DNA from: Bog-473 sp963838835
Lineage (GTDB): Bacteria > Actinomycetota > Acidimicrobiia > Acidimicrobiales > RAAP-2
Reading direction: 5' to 3'
Length of the DNA: 64,000 bases
Assembly: GCA_963838835.1 (NCBI GenBank)
Contig: CAWITA010000013.1
Location: 1 to 64,000 of the forward strand
A program made the position numbers and the translations under genes. Below, in pieces: positions 1 through 8,667 of this stretch. Each line of letters begins with the position of its first letter. Position 1 is the stretch's first letter. Under the pieces are notes generated by a model. That model made no database searches and was not told the DNA's origin. It saw nothing but the letters and a program-made list of their open reading frames with translations.

Positions 1-151
1 ACGGGGTCCGGTCAGGTTCGATCCGCTCGTTCACTTCCCGCTCAGCCTTGATCACCGTATTGCGGGACATGCCCGACGCCTCGGCCACGGCTGACTTCCC
101 GCCCCGCTCGAGTCCAGTAGCCATCTCGCCGGCGACGACGTGGCGCTGCAC
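1..151 (-). pseudogene. ISAzo13-family transposase fragment (N-terminal part)
   Basis: Read on the minus strand from 151 to the left edge, the sequence encodes an uninterrupted stretch containing AEMATGLERGGKSAVAEASG-like text followed by MSRNTVIKAEREV. Alternating small and glycine residues followed by a helix-turn-helix (SRNTV) is the usual N-terminal DNA-binding region of ISAzo13-type transposases. The gene runs off the window, so completeness cannot be judged; the codons before 151 are in another frame, suggesting a shift or truncation. Family assignment rests on remembered motif resemblance only. Confidence 0.45.
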
Positions 152-257
152 CCTCAATCAGGCGGGCGAACACCCGTCGTGAAGAATGGCACGACTTCTT
201 CACGGCTGACCTCTCGCGGGCAAGGTCACACCGCGCGTACTGATATTCGGAGGACCG

Positions 258-1125
258 TTACCCTGGCTGGCCCGTGATAGTTCGGCCGCTGGACAGGATA
301 GCTGTGTCACCTCGTAACCCACTCAGTAAACCAGAGAAGGTGAGATACAAGGCACGAAGGAATTTCGGCTTCTGGTCTAGCTTCATGAAGGCTCGCAACG
401 TCTGAGGCGGACCAAGGAGAAGATACAAAGCTAGCTTCATACAACTACGTTCGTATTCGCGGTATCGGCGGACACAAAAATGAATATTCGACAAAATAGC
501 AGCGATTTCGTTGCCCGAGCGGGAAGACGGAGAGTGAAGGTGGATATTCCCTGCAGCCACCCTCTCTATCTTCAGGCCATTACTTGTAGCTGCAATGGCC
601 ATATCTATCTCCTCGGACCCGTAACGGTAGAACTCGTCGAAAGGGCGATTCTTGAGAAATACAGCTGGGAAGATAGTTGAGTTGATTACTACAGCGGCGA
701 AGTTTTCCCCTTGGGTCTTTTCGTTGATAGCCAAAGAAATCCGCATTATGCGCTTCAACGATTCTGCCTGATTTGATTTCCCATCCAGTGATTATGCGAC
801 TCGGGGTGACTTGACGGAGTGCTTCGGTGAGGAACTCTGCTTGGAGTCGAGCGTCGTCATCAAGAAAAAGAATGTATTCTGATGTGCACTTGGCGATGCA
901 CACATTTCGGTTCGCGGCTAGTCCGATACGGGGCCCACGCAAGAACTGTACCCGCGCATCCTCAGCAACATACCGATTGATGACGGAATCAGTTTCAAGG
1001 TCCAATCCATCGTTGGACACGAGTACCTCTGACACTCGTTGGTCAACGAGCACACTTGAAAGGCAATCCTCAAGGTCTACGGGCCGTTCTTTTGTGCATA
1101 TTGCCACGGTCAAAGAAGGTTCCAT
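258..1125 (-). CDS. GT2-family glycosyltransferase (frameshifted)
   Basis: Probable cytoplasmic sugar transferase of the GT-A fold, family 2. The start ATG at 1125 is fixed by GAGGAG eight bases upstream. The first segment opens with LTVAICTKERP, then LVSNDG, and carries the metal-binding FLDDDA near residue 95. After about residue 140 the reading frame is lost near position 694; the continuation in the next frame has VVINSTIFPAVF and FDEFYRYGSEEIDMA, the acceptor-side motif of this family. Removing one base gives one 288-residue protein, a normal length. The frameshift may be an assembly error or real. Its target sugar cannot be told from sequence; the neighbouring glycosyltransferases and exporter suggest surface polysaccharide synthesis. 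Confidence 0.75.
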
Positions 1126-1483
1126 CTTCCGAACTCCTCGCAATTCAGGTCGACCACACAGCAATCAATCTTTCGAGAGCGTTAGTGTCTGTGATATTAG
1201 GGCGGTTGAAAAAAACTCTCATTGAATAAATTAAATCTCGCAAGTTCGAAGAAATTTGGTTCGAAGCGCCGCTGACTGTCAGCTAATAGAATCTTATCGT
1301 TTCTTAAAGCGGTTACCTCGTCGAAGCAATTCCGCACCGTGAGATGTTCCCGATGTGTGGGGCGGTCGTCCATTGCTGGTCCAATGATGCGAGGAGATCA
1401 TTGGGCTGTGGAGCTCAAGCGGGAGATACAAGGGGAGCAGAAAGTATTCCTTGGAAGCGTTCGACCATGGTCCCGAGCAGACG
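1126..1483. other. Intergenic stretch, no gene recognised
   Basis: I see no convincing coding region, tRNA or strong hairpin here. The leftward GT2 gene starts at 1125, so its promoter should lie in the first part of this stretch. The right part, from about 1350, may already belong to the decayed gene fragment that follows, but no motif is recognisable. Confidence 0.4.
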
Positions 1484-1862
1484 ATCTGGGGAAGCGTTGA
1501 GCATCCGGCAACAACGGAGTCGCCGGTGGCGATCGAACACTTGCCGGACATACCTCGATCGGTCGGATTCGATCAGGTTCGTTCACCCTCACAGGGTACT
1601 TTGTGCAGTGAAGCGTCGACCGACACTTTCGGGCTTGTTCGAGTCCCTGGTACAAGACAACGTGGGCATCCTGGCGCACCAAGCGTCCGTATCGCCAGCG
1701 CGTCCTCACCAGCGGCACGGAAGTGCGCCTCGACTTCTCGTACAAGCACAGCCGGGTCAAGCAATACCAAAGAGGGGAGGCGCCCGACACCTGGGGAGAA
1801 GTTCCACAGGGCTGACAGGACTAGGAAGAACTCGGATAGTGCTACAAAGGCATCAATTGTGT
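1484..1862 (+). pseudogene. Decayed fragment of a conserved hypothetical protein (N-terminal/middle part)
   Basis: In shifting plus-strand frames the text contains EALSIRQQ, then LFESLVQDNVGIL, then RPYRQRVLTSGTEVRLDFSY and KHSRVKQY followed, one frame over, by KEGR. This order matches a widespread conserved protein of unknown function (typically FEALVADNLDIG ... YKHSRIKQYHKEGRALRTET) that I recall as frequent near mobile DNA. At least two frame changes are needed, and no start is evident. The matching C-terminal part of the same family lies at 6200-6529 in the same orientation, so the two may be halves of one broken gene. Identification is from memory of the family. Confidence 0.4.
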
Positions 1863-1977
1863 TGACAGTCGTCGACAACGCATGTTGGCCTGTTGTATTG
1901 GCTTCGCGTCCGTTCGCGTTGGGATGCTGAACGGGATCGGGCATCCCGCTCGCGGCGTTCGACGGTAAACCGGGGCT

Positions 1978-3659
1978 TTAGCAGCCTGGTGCAGATGAGA
2001 TATAGATGTACAGGGTGCGGCTGGCAACGAATCCGAGCAGCTCGTAGGTCGTCGTCTTCACCAAGTGCAGGTTGGGGTAGCTCAGAGGGGAACCCGACAC
2101 CACGGCACAGTCCCGGAAGCCCGGTTCTATCCGGGCATAGTGGGGCTCGTAGGCGGGAGCCGCTGGGTGCAGAGAGAGATTGACGATGCCGGTGGCGTGT
2201 TCACCCACCCACTCAAACCCGCCATCAACCTCTCTTGGGGGAACCCCCTTCGCCACTGCGACTTGTGCAGCGCTCCAGAACGCTGTTATGGGCGCGGCGG
2301 TGCTCACCGCTAGTTCCGCTGTCACGACCACGATCAGCCCGAAAAGTGCCATAACGAGCCCTGCCACGGGGCGAGGCCACTCGCGTTTCAGTGCTGGTTG
2401 GGGGTCACGGAGGAGCAGTATTCCAACGGCGAAGGCTAGCGGCCACAGGTAGCGATCGTAAAACCCGGAGTTGGTCAACCCGTAGATAACCAGAATCGCG
2501 GCAAACAGGAAGCCGAACACTGAGACGACAGCAGACGGCGTATACCAAGCCCACGAACGCCACCGGCGGAGAGACTGACGATCAATTGCCGAGACAGCGA
2601 CTCCAGCCAGCGCCACTCCGGAAAGCAAGGCGATGACTTTCAGCAGCGCCGCAAGTTGTGGTTTCCCTGCGAGGTAATTTCCTAACAACAGTCCGTTTTG
2701 CTGGTCGCAGAACGCCCCGAGGGCAATCACAACGATGGTGGCGACGACCGAAGAGACCCGCCACCGGAGCCGCCACCATGCCGCCACTGTGACAGCGGGA
2801 GACAAATCGAACGCCAGCGTAAAGTACGCCTGCAGGATGCGCACAACAGACGCTCTGTTCGGTACGCTGATGGGCAAACGAAGGTAACCGGGGAGGTGGG
2901 TCGACCACCTGTAGATGAGAGCGCACGCGACCAGCGTGACGACTCCAGCCGCGAGATACAGGGGGCGGCGCCGTGGGCTGTCTCCGGCCCCGGCGCAGAG
3001 CAGGACTGCCAACGGGGCGGCGACGGCGAACTCGCGGATGGAGAACCCAAACACACCGACGGCCATCGCCCCACCGAGAAGTGTCCAGCACGCGCCCAAC
3101 CACGCCGTTCAACGGCTGCGACGCCGAGAGCGAGGCTAGCCATCTCGGCGGCGAAGGTTGGCACATCGGTCATGAAGGTAGATGTGTTCCACGCGAACCC
3201 CGGGGCCACCGCCACCAGCAGTACGGCGGCGGCCGCCCACGATCGCGCGAGCACCTGGCGGGCCACGTAGTAAGCGCATGAGACTCCAATCACGGCGAGC
3301 ACCGCGGTTGATGTGCCGAGCACCCACCCGTGGTCGCCGAGGACCCGCAGGAACGGCCATGACCACAGGATCTGTCCGATGAGAGTCATCACGGACCATC
3401 CCGTGAGGACAACGTGCCCAGTCTGCACGAAGTGCACGGCGGTGCGACGGTAGGCCCAGTCGTCACCATAAGGGAGGCTGAACGACCCGACAGCAAGAGA
3501 GACTAGTGCTGGCAACAGCACCCCCACCCCACAGAGCGCCCCCGCAATGAGCCAGTCGGCCGTGGACCAAGCCCCACGATGCGGCTTCAACTCCTGGCGG
3601 GTCGCCTGGGCGGCGGTCGCTGTGGTGATCACCACGTTTCCTGAACCATCCGCACCCAC
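1978..3659 (-). CDS. Multi-pass membrane glycosyltransferase, GT39/RgtA-like (frameshifted)
   Basis: Integral membrane protein with about ten hydrophobic segments. Near residue 45 the first extracytoplasmic loop contains LPYGDDWAY, the acidic loop typical of GT-C enzymes that use lipid-linked sugars (PMT/ArnT/RgtA type). The GTG start at 3659 gives a cytoplasmic tail of about 30 residues. The frame breaks near 3086, between VERRGWARA and WTLLGGAMAVGVFGFS; adding one base restores a single 560-residue protein, normal for the family. The C-terminal 120 residues form a soluble domain. Substrate unknown; the glycosyltransferase-rich setting suggests surface polysaccharide or glycolipid decoration. 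The alternative, two separate membrane proteins, is unlikely because neither half has a good start or end at the break. Confidence 0.7.
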
Positions 3660-3737
3660 GAGCCCGTCAGCCGACCTGGATGTTCGTCACGGGCCGTGGA
3701 CCGTACTGTGAACCTGTCTACAGCACGAACGCCAAGT

Positions 3738-3782
3738 GTCATGTGTGGCTCCAAACCGCCCACGTCATGTGTAGCCCCGACC
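3738..3782 (+). repeat. Two direct copies of a GTCATGTGT motif
   Basis: The stretch has two spaced copies of a GTCATGTGTGGCTCC-like motif about 28 bases apart (the second reads GTCATGTGTAGCCCC). The surrounding 300 bases hold no recognisable gene. Such paired motifs occur at the ends of some actinobacterial insertion sequences, but I cannot name one, and no transposase is next to it. Confidence 0.3.
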
Positions 3783-4258
3783 GGACCCTCTCCAAGAGGC
3801 GCCTCAGACCCTCAGATCGGGACAGAATTGAAATCCTTGGGGGGGAGACCACCGAATTCACGGTGATCTGGGCACCCCCATTTACAGTAGCTGGACGGGT
3901 TGTAACAGAAGAAGGCCATGAAAGCAATTGAGCCTTCACCCACGCCGAACCAGATCATTCTGCGTTTCCCGAAAAGTTGCGACTCGCCGCAGTGTCGCCC
4001 GCATGGCGAACGCTCCGCGAAGGTGAGGTTCTCGGGCCACAGCGAGGCGATGTTGATGTGGAGAGCATGACAGTTGACGTTTGCAAACAGTTACTCGAAT
4101 TGCTTATCGAGGACAGGGGGCTTCAGTACGGAGAGCCCAAATCAAAAGTTGGAATTCGCAAGGTGGCGCTTCCCTCAACAGCAGCTCTGTTGCTTATCGA
4201 CCAGCTCGAAACGTATCTAGGTCCAGAGCAGAAGGCGCCTCTTTTCACGGGCAGGACA

Positions 4259-4266
4259 GGCAAACC
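4259..4266. repeat. Left 8-bp target site duplication
   Basis: GGCAAACC directly precedes the left inverted repeat and is repeated exactly at 5690-5697 after the right one. ISL3-family transposition is known to make 8-bp duplications. Confidence 0.9.
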
Positions 4267-5689
4267 GGCTCTACGCGTCTGAGTAGGGAGTAGCCCTTTC
4301 GCGACATCCGCGAACGCGGCCAGAGGTCCCGCAATCGTTGCTGTTGTTCGACGACAGCACGAAGGAGACCTCTGACGATGGATGACGCTACTGGTCTGGC
4401 CGAGGCCTTGTTGGGACTCTCCGAGTTCCGGGTGCTCGACGTCGCCGAGTTTCCCGACGAGCTGTGGATCAGTGTCGAGACGAGGACCGACGTGGTGGGC
4501 TGCCCGCGCTGTGGTGTCCGAGCCCTCGCCCATGAACGCAGGCGCGTCGACATCCGGGACCTGCCCTGTTTCGGTCGCCCGGCCCGCCTCATCTGGCTGA
4601 AGCGCCGGTGGCGCTGCGCCGACGCCGACTGTGATGCCAAGACCTGGACCGAAGACTCCGCCCACGTGCCCTCCCGTGCCGTGCTCACCATGCGTGCCGG
4701 CGCAGAGGCCACCCGCCAGGTGGGCGAGCTCGCCCTGCCCGTCGCCGTGGTGGCCAACGAGCTCGGGGTCGCCTGGTGGACCGTCATGGACGCCGTGATC
4801 ACCCACGGCACCCCGCTCGTCGACGACCCCGATCGGGTCGGATGGGTCCGGGCCCTCGGCATCGACGAGACGTCGTTCCTCTCGGCGACGAGGGACCACC
4901 ACACCATCTACGCCACGGGGATGGTGGACCTCGACGAGCCCAAGGTGATCGACATGGTGGAGGGCAACAGTGCTGCTGACCTGCGCCGATGGTTCTCCAC
5001 CCAGGACCCGATCTGGCTCGAGTCGATCGAGGTCGTCGCCACCGACCTGGCCGAGAGCTACCGGCGGGGCATGGCCGGACACCTCGACCATGCCGTCCGC
5101 GTGGCCGACCCGTTCCATGTCGTCCGTGCGGCCAACCGGGTGGTCGACAAGGTGCGCCGGCGTGTGCAGAACGAGACCCTCGGGCACCGAGGACGCAAGG
5201 GCGATCCGCTCTATCGCATCCGCAAGCTCTTGTTGAAGGGCGCCGAACGCCTCGACGAGCGGGGCCACGAACGCATGCTGCTCGGGCTGCGCCGGGGCGA
5301 TCCCCACGACGAACTGCTCGGCGCCTGGCTGGCCAAGGAGTCCGTCCGTGACATCTACCTGACCGAAAGCGTCGGCGAGGCCAGGACGCTGCTGCGTAAG
5401 GCCATCGTCGGCTGCAAGAGCGACGAGGTGTCCGAGATCCGCTCCCTCGGCGACACCCTCGAGCGCTGGTCAACCGAGATCCTCAACCACCACCGCACCG
5501 GTTCTTCCAACGGGCCGACCGAGGGCATGAACCTGTGCGTGAAGAGGATCAAGCGTGCCGGCCGTGGCTTCTCCTGCCTCGAGCACTACCGACTGCGCGT
5601 GCTCCTCCATGCCGGTGGTGTGACCTGGCCCAGGCGTCCGTCACCGCCCCGAATCCGATCCCGCGCTCCCTACTTCAACGCGTAGAGCC
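4267..5689 (+). mobile_element. Complete ISL3-family insertion sequence, 1423 bp
   Basis: The element is bounded by imperfect 24-bp terminal inverted repeats at 4267-4290 and 5666-5689; both begin GGCTCTACGCGT when read inward and share GTAGGGAG at the inner end, with three mismatches. Perfect 8-bp duplications (GGCAAACC) flank it. One transposase gene fills the interior with no frameshift. Intact gene, near-identical ends and perfect duplications suggest a fairly recent insertion, much younger than the decay of the integrase gene it sits in. Confidence 0.92.
4378..5685 (+). CDS. ISL3-family transposase
   Basis: DDE transposase of 435 residues, full length for ISL3. The N-terminus has a zinc-ribbon (CPRCG near residue 42 and CADADCDAKTW near 80), followed by a helix-turn-helix region. 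The catalytic residues are visible: Asp in LGIDETSF (about residue 162), Asp in VATDLAESYRRG (about 222) and Glu in SNGPTEGMN (about 382). AAGGAG lies about ten bases before the ATG. The stop lies 4 bp inside the right end of the element, as is usual for compact insertion sequences. It should cut and paste its own element; no passenger gene is present. Confidence 0.93.
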   Translation: MDDATGLAEALLGLSEFRVLDVAEFPDELWISVETRTDVVGCPRCGVRALAHERRRVDIRDLPCFGRPARLIWLKRRWRCADADCDAKTWTEDSAHVPSRAVLTMRAGAEATRQVGELALPVAVVANELGVAWWTVMDAVITHGTPLVDDPDRVGWVRALGIDETSFLSATRDHHTIYATGMVDLDEPKVIDMVEGNSAADLRRWFSTQDPIWLESIEVVATDLAESYRRGMAGHLDHAVRVADPFHVVRAANRVVDKVRRRVQNETLGHRGRKGDPLYRIRKLLLKGAERLDERGHERMLLGLRRGDPHDELLGAWLAKESVRDIYLTESVGEARTLLRKAIVGCKSDEVSEIRSLGDTLERWSTEILNHHRTGSSNGPTEGMNLCVKRIKRAGRGFSCLEHYRLRVLLHAGGVTWPRRPSPPRIRSRAPYFNA

Positions 5690-5697
5690 GGCAAACC
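5690..5697. repeat. Right 8-bp target site duplication
   Basis: Exact copy of 4259-4266 (GGCAAACC) directly outside the right inverted repeat of the ISL3 element. Confidence 0.9.
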
Positions 5698-6199
5698 TCT
5701 GGGACCGAAGGCACTGAAACTGTGTTCAACTCCGTTCGGACGCAGTTGGGCTGGAACGCTCCGATTCGAGACTTTGCAGCGACTCAGGCCGGGACTGCTG
5801 GTGCGACGATTCGTGACCTCATGGCGCGTGGAGCTGGTCCGGTGAACGAATGGTCCTTCGGTGCTTACACACGTCGCAGGGCAGTGATCGCGAGATCGCT
5901 GAGATCTTGGTATCAATCATGGAGTGACGGTGCTGACCACCATATGAGGACCTATTTCAGGGGGTCAGGCCACAGGGCCATGGCGCGTCCATCTCCGAAG
6001 CGCAGCGCTCCGGTCCTCTGGCCCTCCGTTGCGTAGGGCTAGTGGATGCGCTCGAAGAGCGCAGAGCCGATGGCACAGCCCTGACCGGGACATTCAATGC
6101 TAAGCAGACTGTCCCGTTGACCTGCCGGGCGGCAAGGACCAGCTCGGGCGGGTGGCCTATCCGGGATTGAAGTCCCAGGTCGACTCGTTGTTGACGACG

Positions 6200-6529
6200 G
6201 TCTCGATGCGCAACGCCTGGCTCCTGATTCCTCATGGCTGGGCGCAACAGATGGGAGCTCCACCAACAGAACCTAAGCGGGCAGGTGGCGGACTCCTCGG
6301 CACCACCTACACGTCGAGTCGATGACCTATGACCTGCGCCGGCCAGAACTTCACGGCATGATCGAGCGACTGGCAGAATCCAACACCTACCGCGTCACCA
6401 CCGAGGGCATCCGCGTCGCCGAGCCCCTGCTCGACCCCACGAACCGCCAGCCCCACTCGAACTCCGCAGCGCCCTCTCGACGATCGGCGACGCCGTCGCC
6501 GACTACGTCAACAACGGCCGCATCTGAGC
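6200..6529 (+). pseudogene. Decayed C-terminal fragment of the same conserved hypothetical family as 1484-1862
   Basis: Text in three frames reads LLIPHGW, then TYDLRRPELHGMIERLAES and YRVTTEGIRVAE, then PPAPLELRSALSTIGDAVAD ending with NNGRI and a stop at 6529. I recall the family C-terminus as LLPHGF-NRDLR, TYDLRRLRLHGLIERI, a VT-G-R-A segment and a helix ending in DDY. The stretch that normally follows the VT-EG-RVA segment is deleted, and frameshifts separate the parts. No start codon or ribosome site is present. Function of the family is unknown to me. Confidence 0.45.
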
Positions 6530-6550
6530 ATGGCTAACCCTCATCACATT

Positions 6551-8373
6551 TTAATCGAGCGCGGCATATCGGAAATTCTCCGGGCGTACGACCGTTGCTT
6601 CAGCGACGTGTCTAAATGCAGCTCTACTGGTCACCTCATCCCGTGGCCCAAAGTCCGCTAGGCGCCCACCATCGAGCACGAGCAGAAGATCGCAGTCCTC
6701 TACTGTCGCCAGCCGATGGGAGATCACAATAACCGTCACATGATCACGTAACTCCGATAATGTGCGCCGCACCAAGCTCTCTGATCGTCCATCGAGTGCG
6801 CTCGTGGGCTCATCCAAGACAAGTACCCGAGGCGACCCAACAAGCGCCCGAGCAATGGCCAATCGTTGTCGTTGTCCTCCCGAAAGTGAGCCACCGCCTT
6901 CCCCCACGGGCGTCTCATACGATTGTGGCATCCCCACAACGTCCTCGTGAAGATGGGCGGCACGCGATGCGATCTCAATCTGCTCTTGGGAAACATTCCG
7001 GAAAAATGAAATGTTCGATGCGATCGAACCTTGCAACAAGATCGATTCCTGCGCTACCAGCGCAATCGGGCTTGTCCCGTTTCCCTTCCTCATAGATGAG
7101 GCTGGTACATCTCCCACGAAGCGCATGTCCATGTGAGGGCGTTCGCATTCCTAGGACCAATTGACTCAACGTCGATTTTCCGCTTCCAGACCTTCCCACA
7201 ACTCCAAGAATCTTACCGCTAGGAATGTAGAATGATACGTTTTTAAGGGCCTCAGTTCCGGAATCATATGGCAAATGAAACCCCATCGAACTTAACATCA
7301 AAAGTTTCAGGAACTCGATTTCCATTTAATTCTGGTGAACTTGCCTGATAGTGCTGAATTTCTGTTTGGACTCCATCCAAAAATCCTTGAAACGATCGTA
7401 TCTGTTGGCTATACGATTGGATACGCGGAGCCATATTGCGAGTGATCGCAAGGTGAGCACTATAATTGCCCCGGTTGCCTCCTAGATTTTTTCCTGAGTG
7501 ATCGAGAAGTAGTGCGAGACCGATAATGATGAAGCCCAGCGCGAGTGTCTGGTAGACCACGGGATTAGATTGCCCCAAGAGGCGGTTCTTACGGAAGCTT
7601 ATAGCAGCCTCATGATTTCGTTGGCGCAGACGATCAGTCGCCTGTTTGTTCGACGCCGAACAAGCGAAACTCACGAGCTAGCCGGGTATACTCAGTAGCT
7701 AGGGTCGCCATTCGTTGGCTGTCATTTGAAAGCCGAACGGAGGACTTTCGGCTCAATGTTAGGAAGGGACGCATGGCGCTTGATAAGAGGACACCGGCCA
7801 CAATTACGACGCTCGCCGTAACAGGATTGACTATAAAAGCTGCCAATAGAAGCGCCAACGCATGACAAAATAGCTTGAAGTTCACCGGAGATAGAAAGCG
7901 TTAGGTTGCCGATGTTGTCGCAGTTAACCGTTAGGAGCTGTTGGACGTGACCAAGCCGTTCCGTGGATTGAATCGCCCAACTGGCCTTGAAGTACGAATC
8001 CATGACCTTGCCGCGGCTGACCTCCACAGCTGCAGCTTGACATTGAGCTACTCGCGAAAGCCGCAGTGATACTAGAAATAAAGAATAGGATCAGCAATCC
8101 GACACAAGCCAATATCGAGTCGTGTAATGAGATCGATAATCCAAGAAGCTTTAGATTCTCACCGCCTTGTGCGCGGCTAACTGCCAATTCACTGATTATG
8201 ACGAGGAGGGCTGCCTGTGACAATCCTGAAATAAAAGAGCAGCTGGCAACCCATATAAGGCGGCGATTTAGCGACTTGAGGCCTAGCGATCTTAACGACT
8301 TGAGTATTGCAAGTAGATTGCCCGGCTTTGTATTTTTCCTTTGCTTTCGGTCTGTGTTTCCCGCGGCGAACAA
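6551..8373 (-). pseudogene. ABC exporter (fused membrane and ATPase domains) with five frameshifts
   Basis: Read leftwards, six segments in successive frames rebuild one half-transporter. First come about six membrane helices (SFISGLSQAALLVIISELA near the start), then an NBD with Walker A GRSGSGKST, Q-loop LVAQES, signature LSGGQRQR, Walker B VLVLDEPTSALD and switch His in VISHRLA. Breaks fall near 8040, 7890, 7670, 7290 and 7130, each moving the frame by the same one-base step. All ATPase motifs are preserved, so either decay is recent or the sequence has clustered indel errors. The gene is AT-richer than the housekeeping block. By position it would export a lipid-linked saccharide or peptide made by neighbouring genes; this is inference. 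Confidence 0.75.
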
Positions 8374-8667
8374 ATCCCGGCAGATATCGCATTTTTAATG
8401 AAGCCTCTTAAGTCTAGCGATGGATGTCACGGGTATCATTGCAAGGGCCTCGTTCAACTTTCGTCGTCTAGCTCCGAGGTCAGATCTATGGGGCAGAGTT
8501 TAGTGAGTGCCAGACCGAGGGCTTGGAACTATGAGTGTCGATACCGTAGATCCGCGTCGCGGTCGCCCTCTGTCGTACGTTCCACAATCTGCCGACGCTT
8601 TCCTGCCGTGTCGAGGTCCGATGTCGAGACTATTGAGTGCACCATGCTCCCAAATTCGTGACGTCCA

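Larger units (their letters stand above)
3953..5927 (+). pseudogene. Tyrosine recombinase (phage-type integrase) remnant, split by an ISL3 element
   Basis: The left part (3953-4266) encodes the start of the catalytic domain: LREGEVLGPQRGDVDVE (around the first catalytic Arg, here poorly kept as TLREGE), then EYGEPKSK-like text, VALPSTAA and LFTGRTGKP. An insertion sequence interrupts it at that point. Beyond the element, removing one copy of the 8-bp duplication reads on as GKPLGPKAL, then one frame over as TQLGWNAPIRD and GATIRDLMARGAG, and finally in a third frame as LHTSQGSDREIAEIL ending at 5927. This is the normal order of an integrase C-terminus. The N-terminal arm-binding part is absent and two more single-base shifts (near 5720 and 5850) are present. 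It marks a former integrated element. Confidence 0.8.

Noticed and set aside
4123..5307. Long open frame antisense to the ISL3 transposase
   Set aside because: High-GC shadow of the transposase; no start signal, no family motif. The same holds for long antisense frames at 13075-15285, 58351-60810 and 48325-50388.
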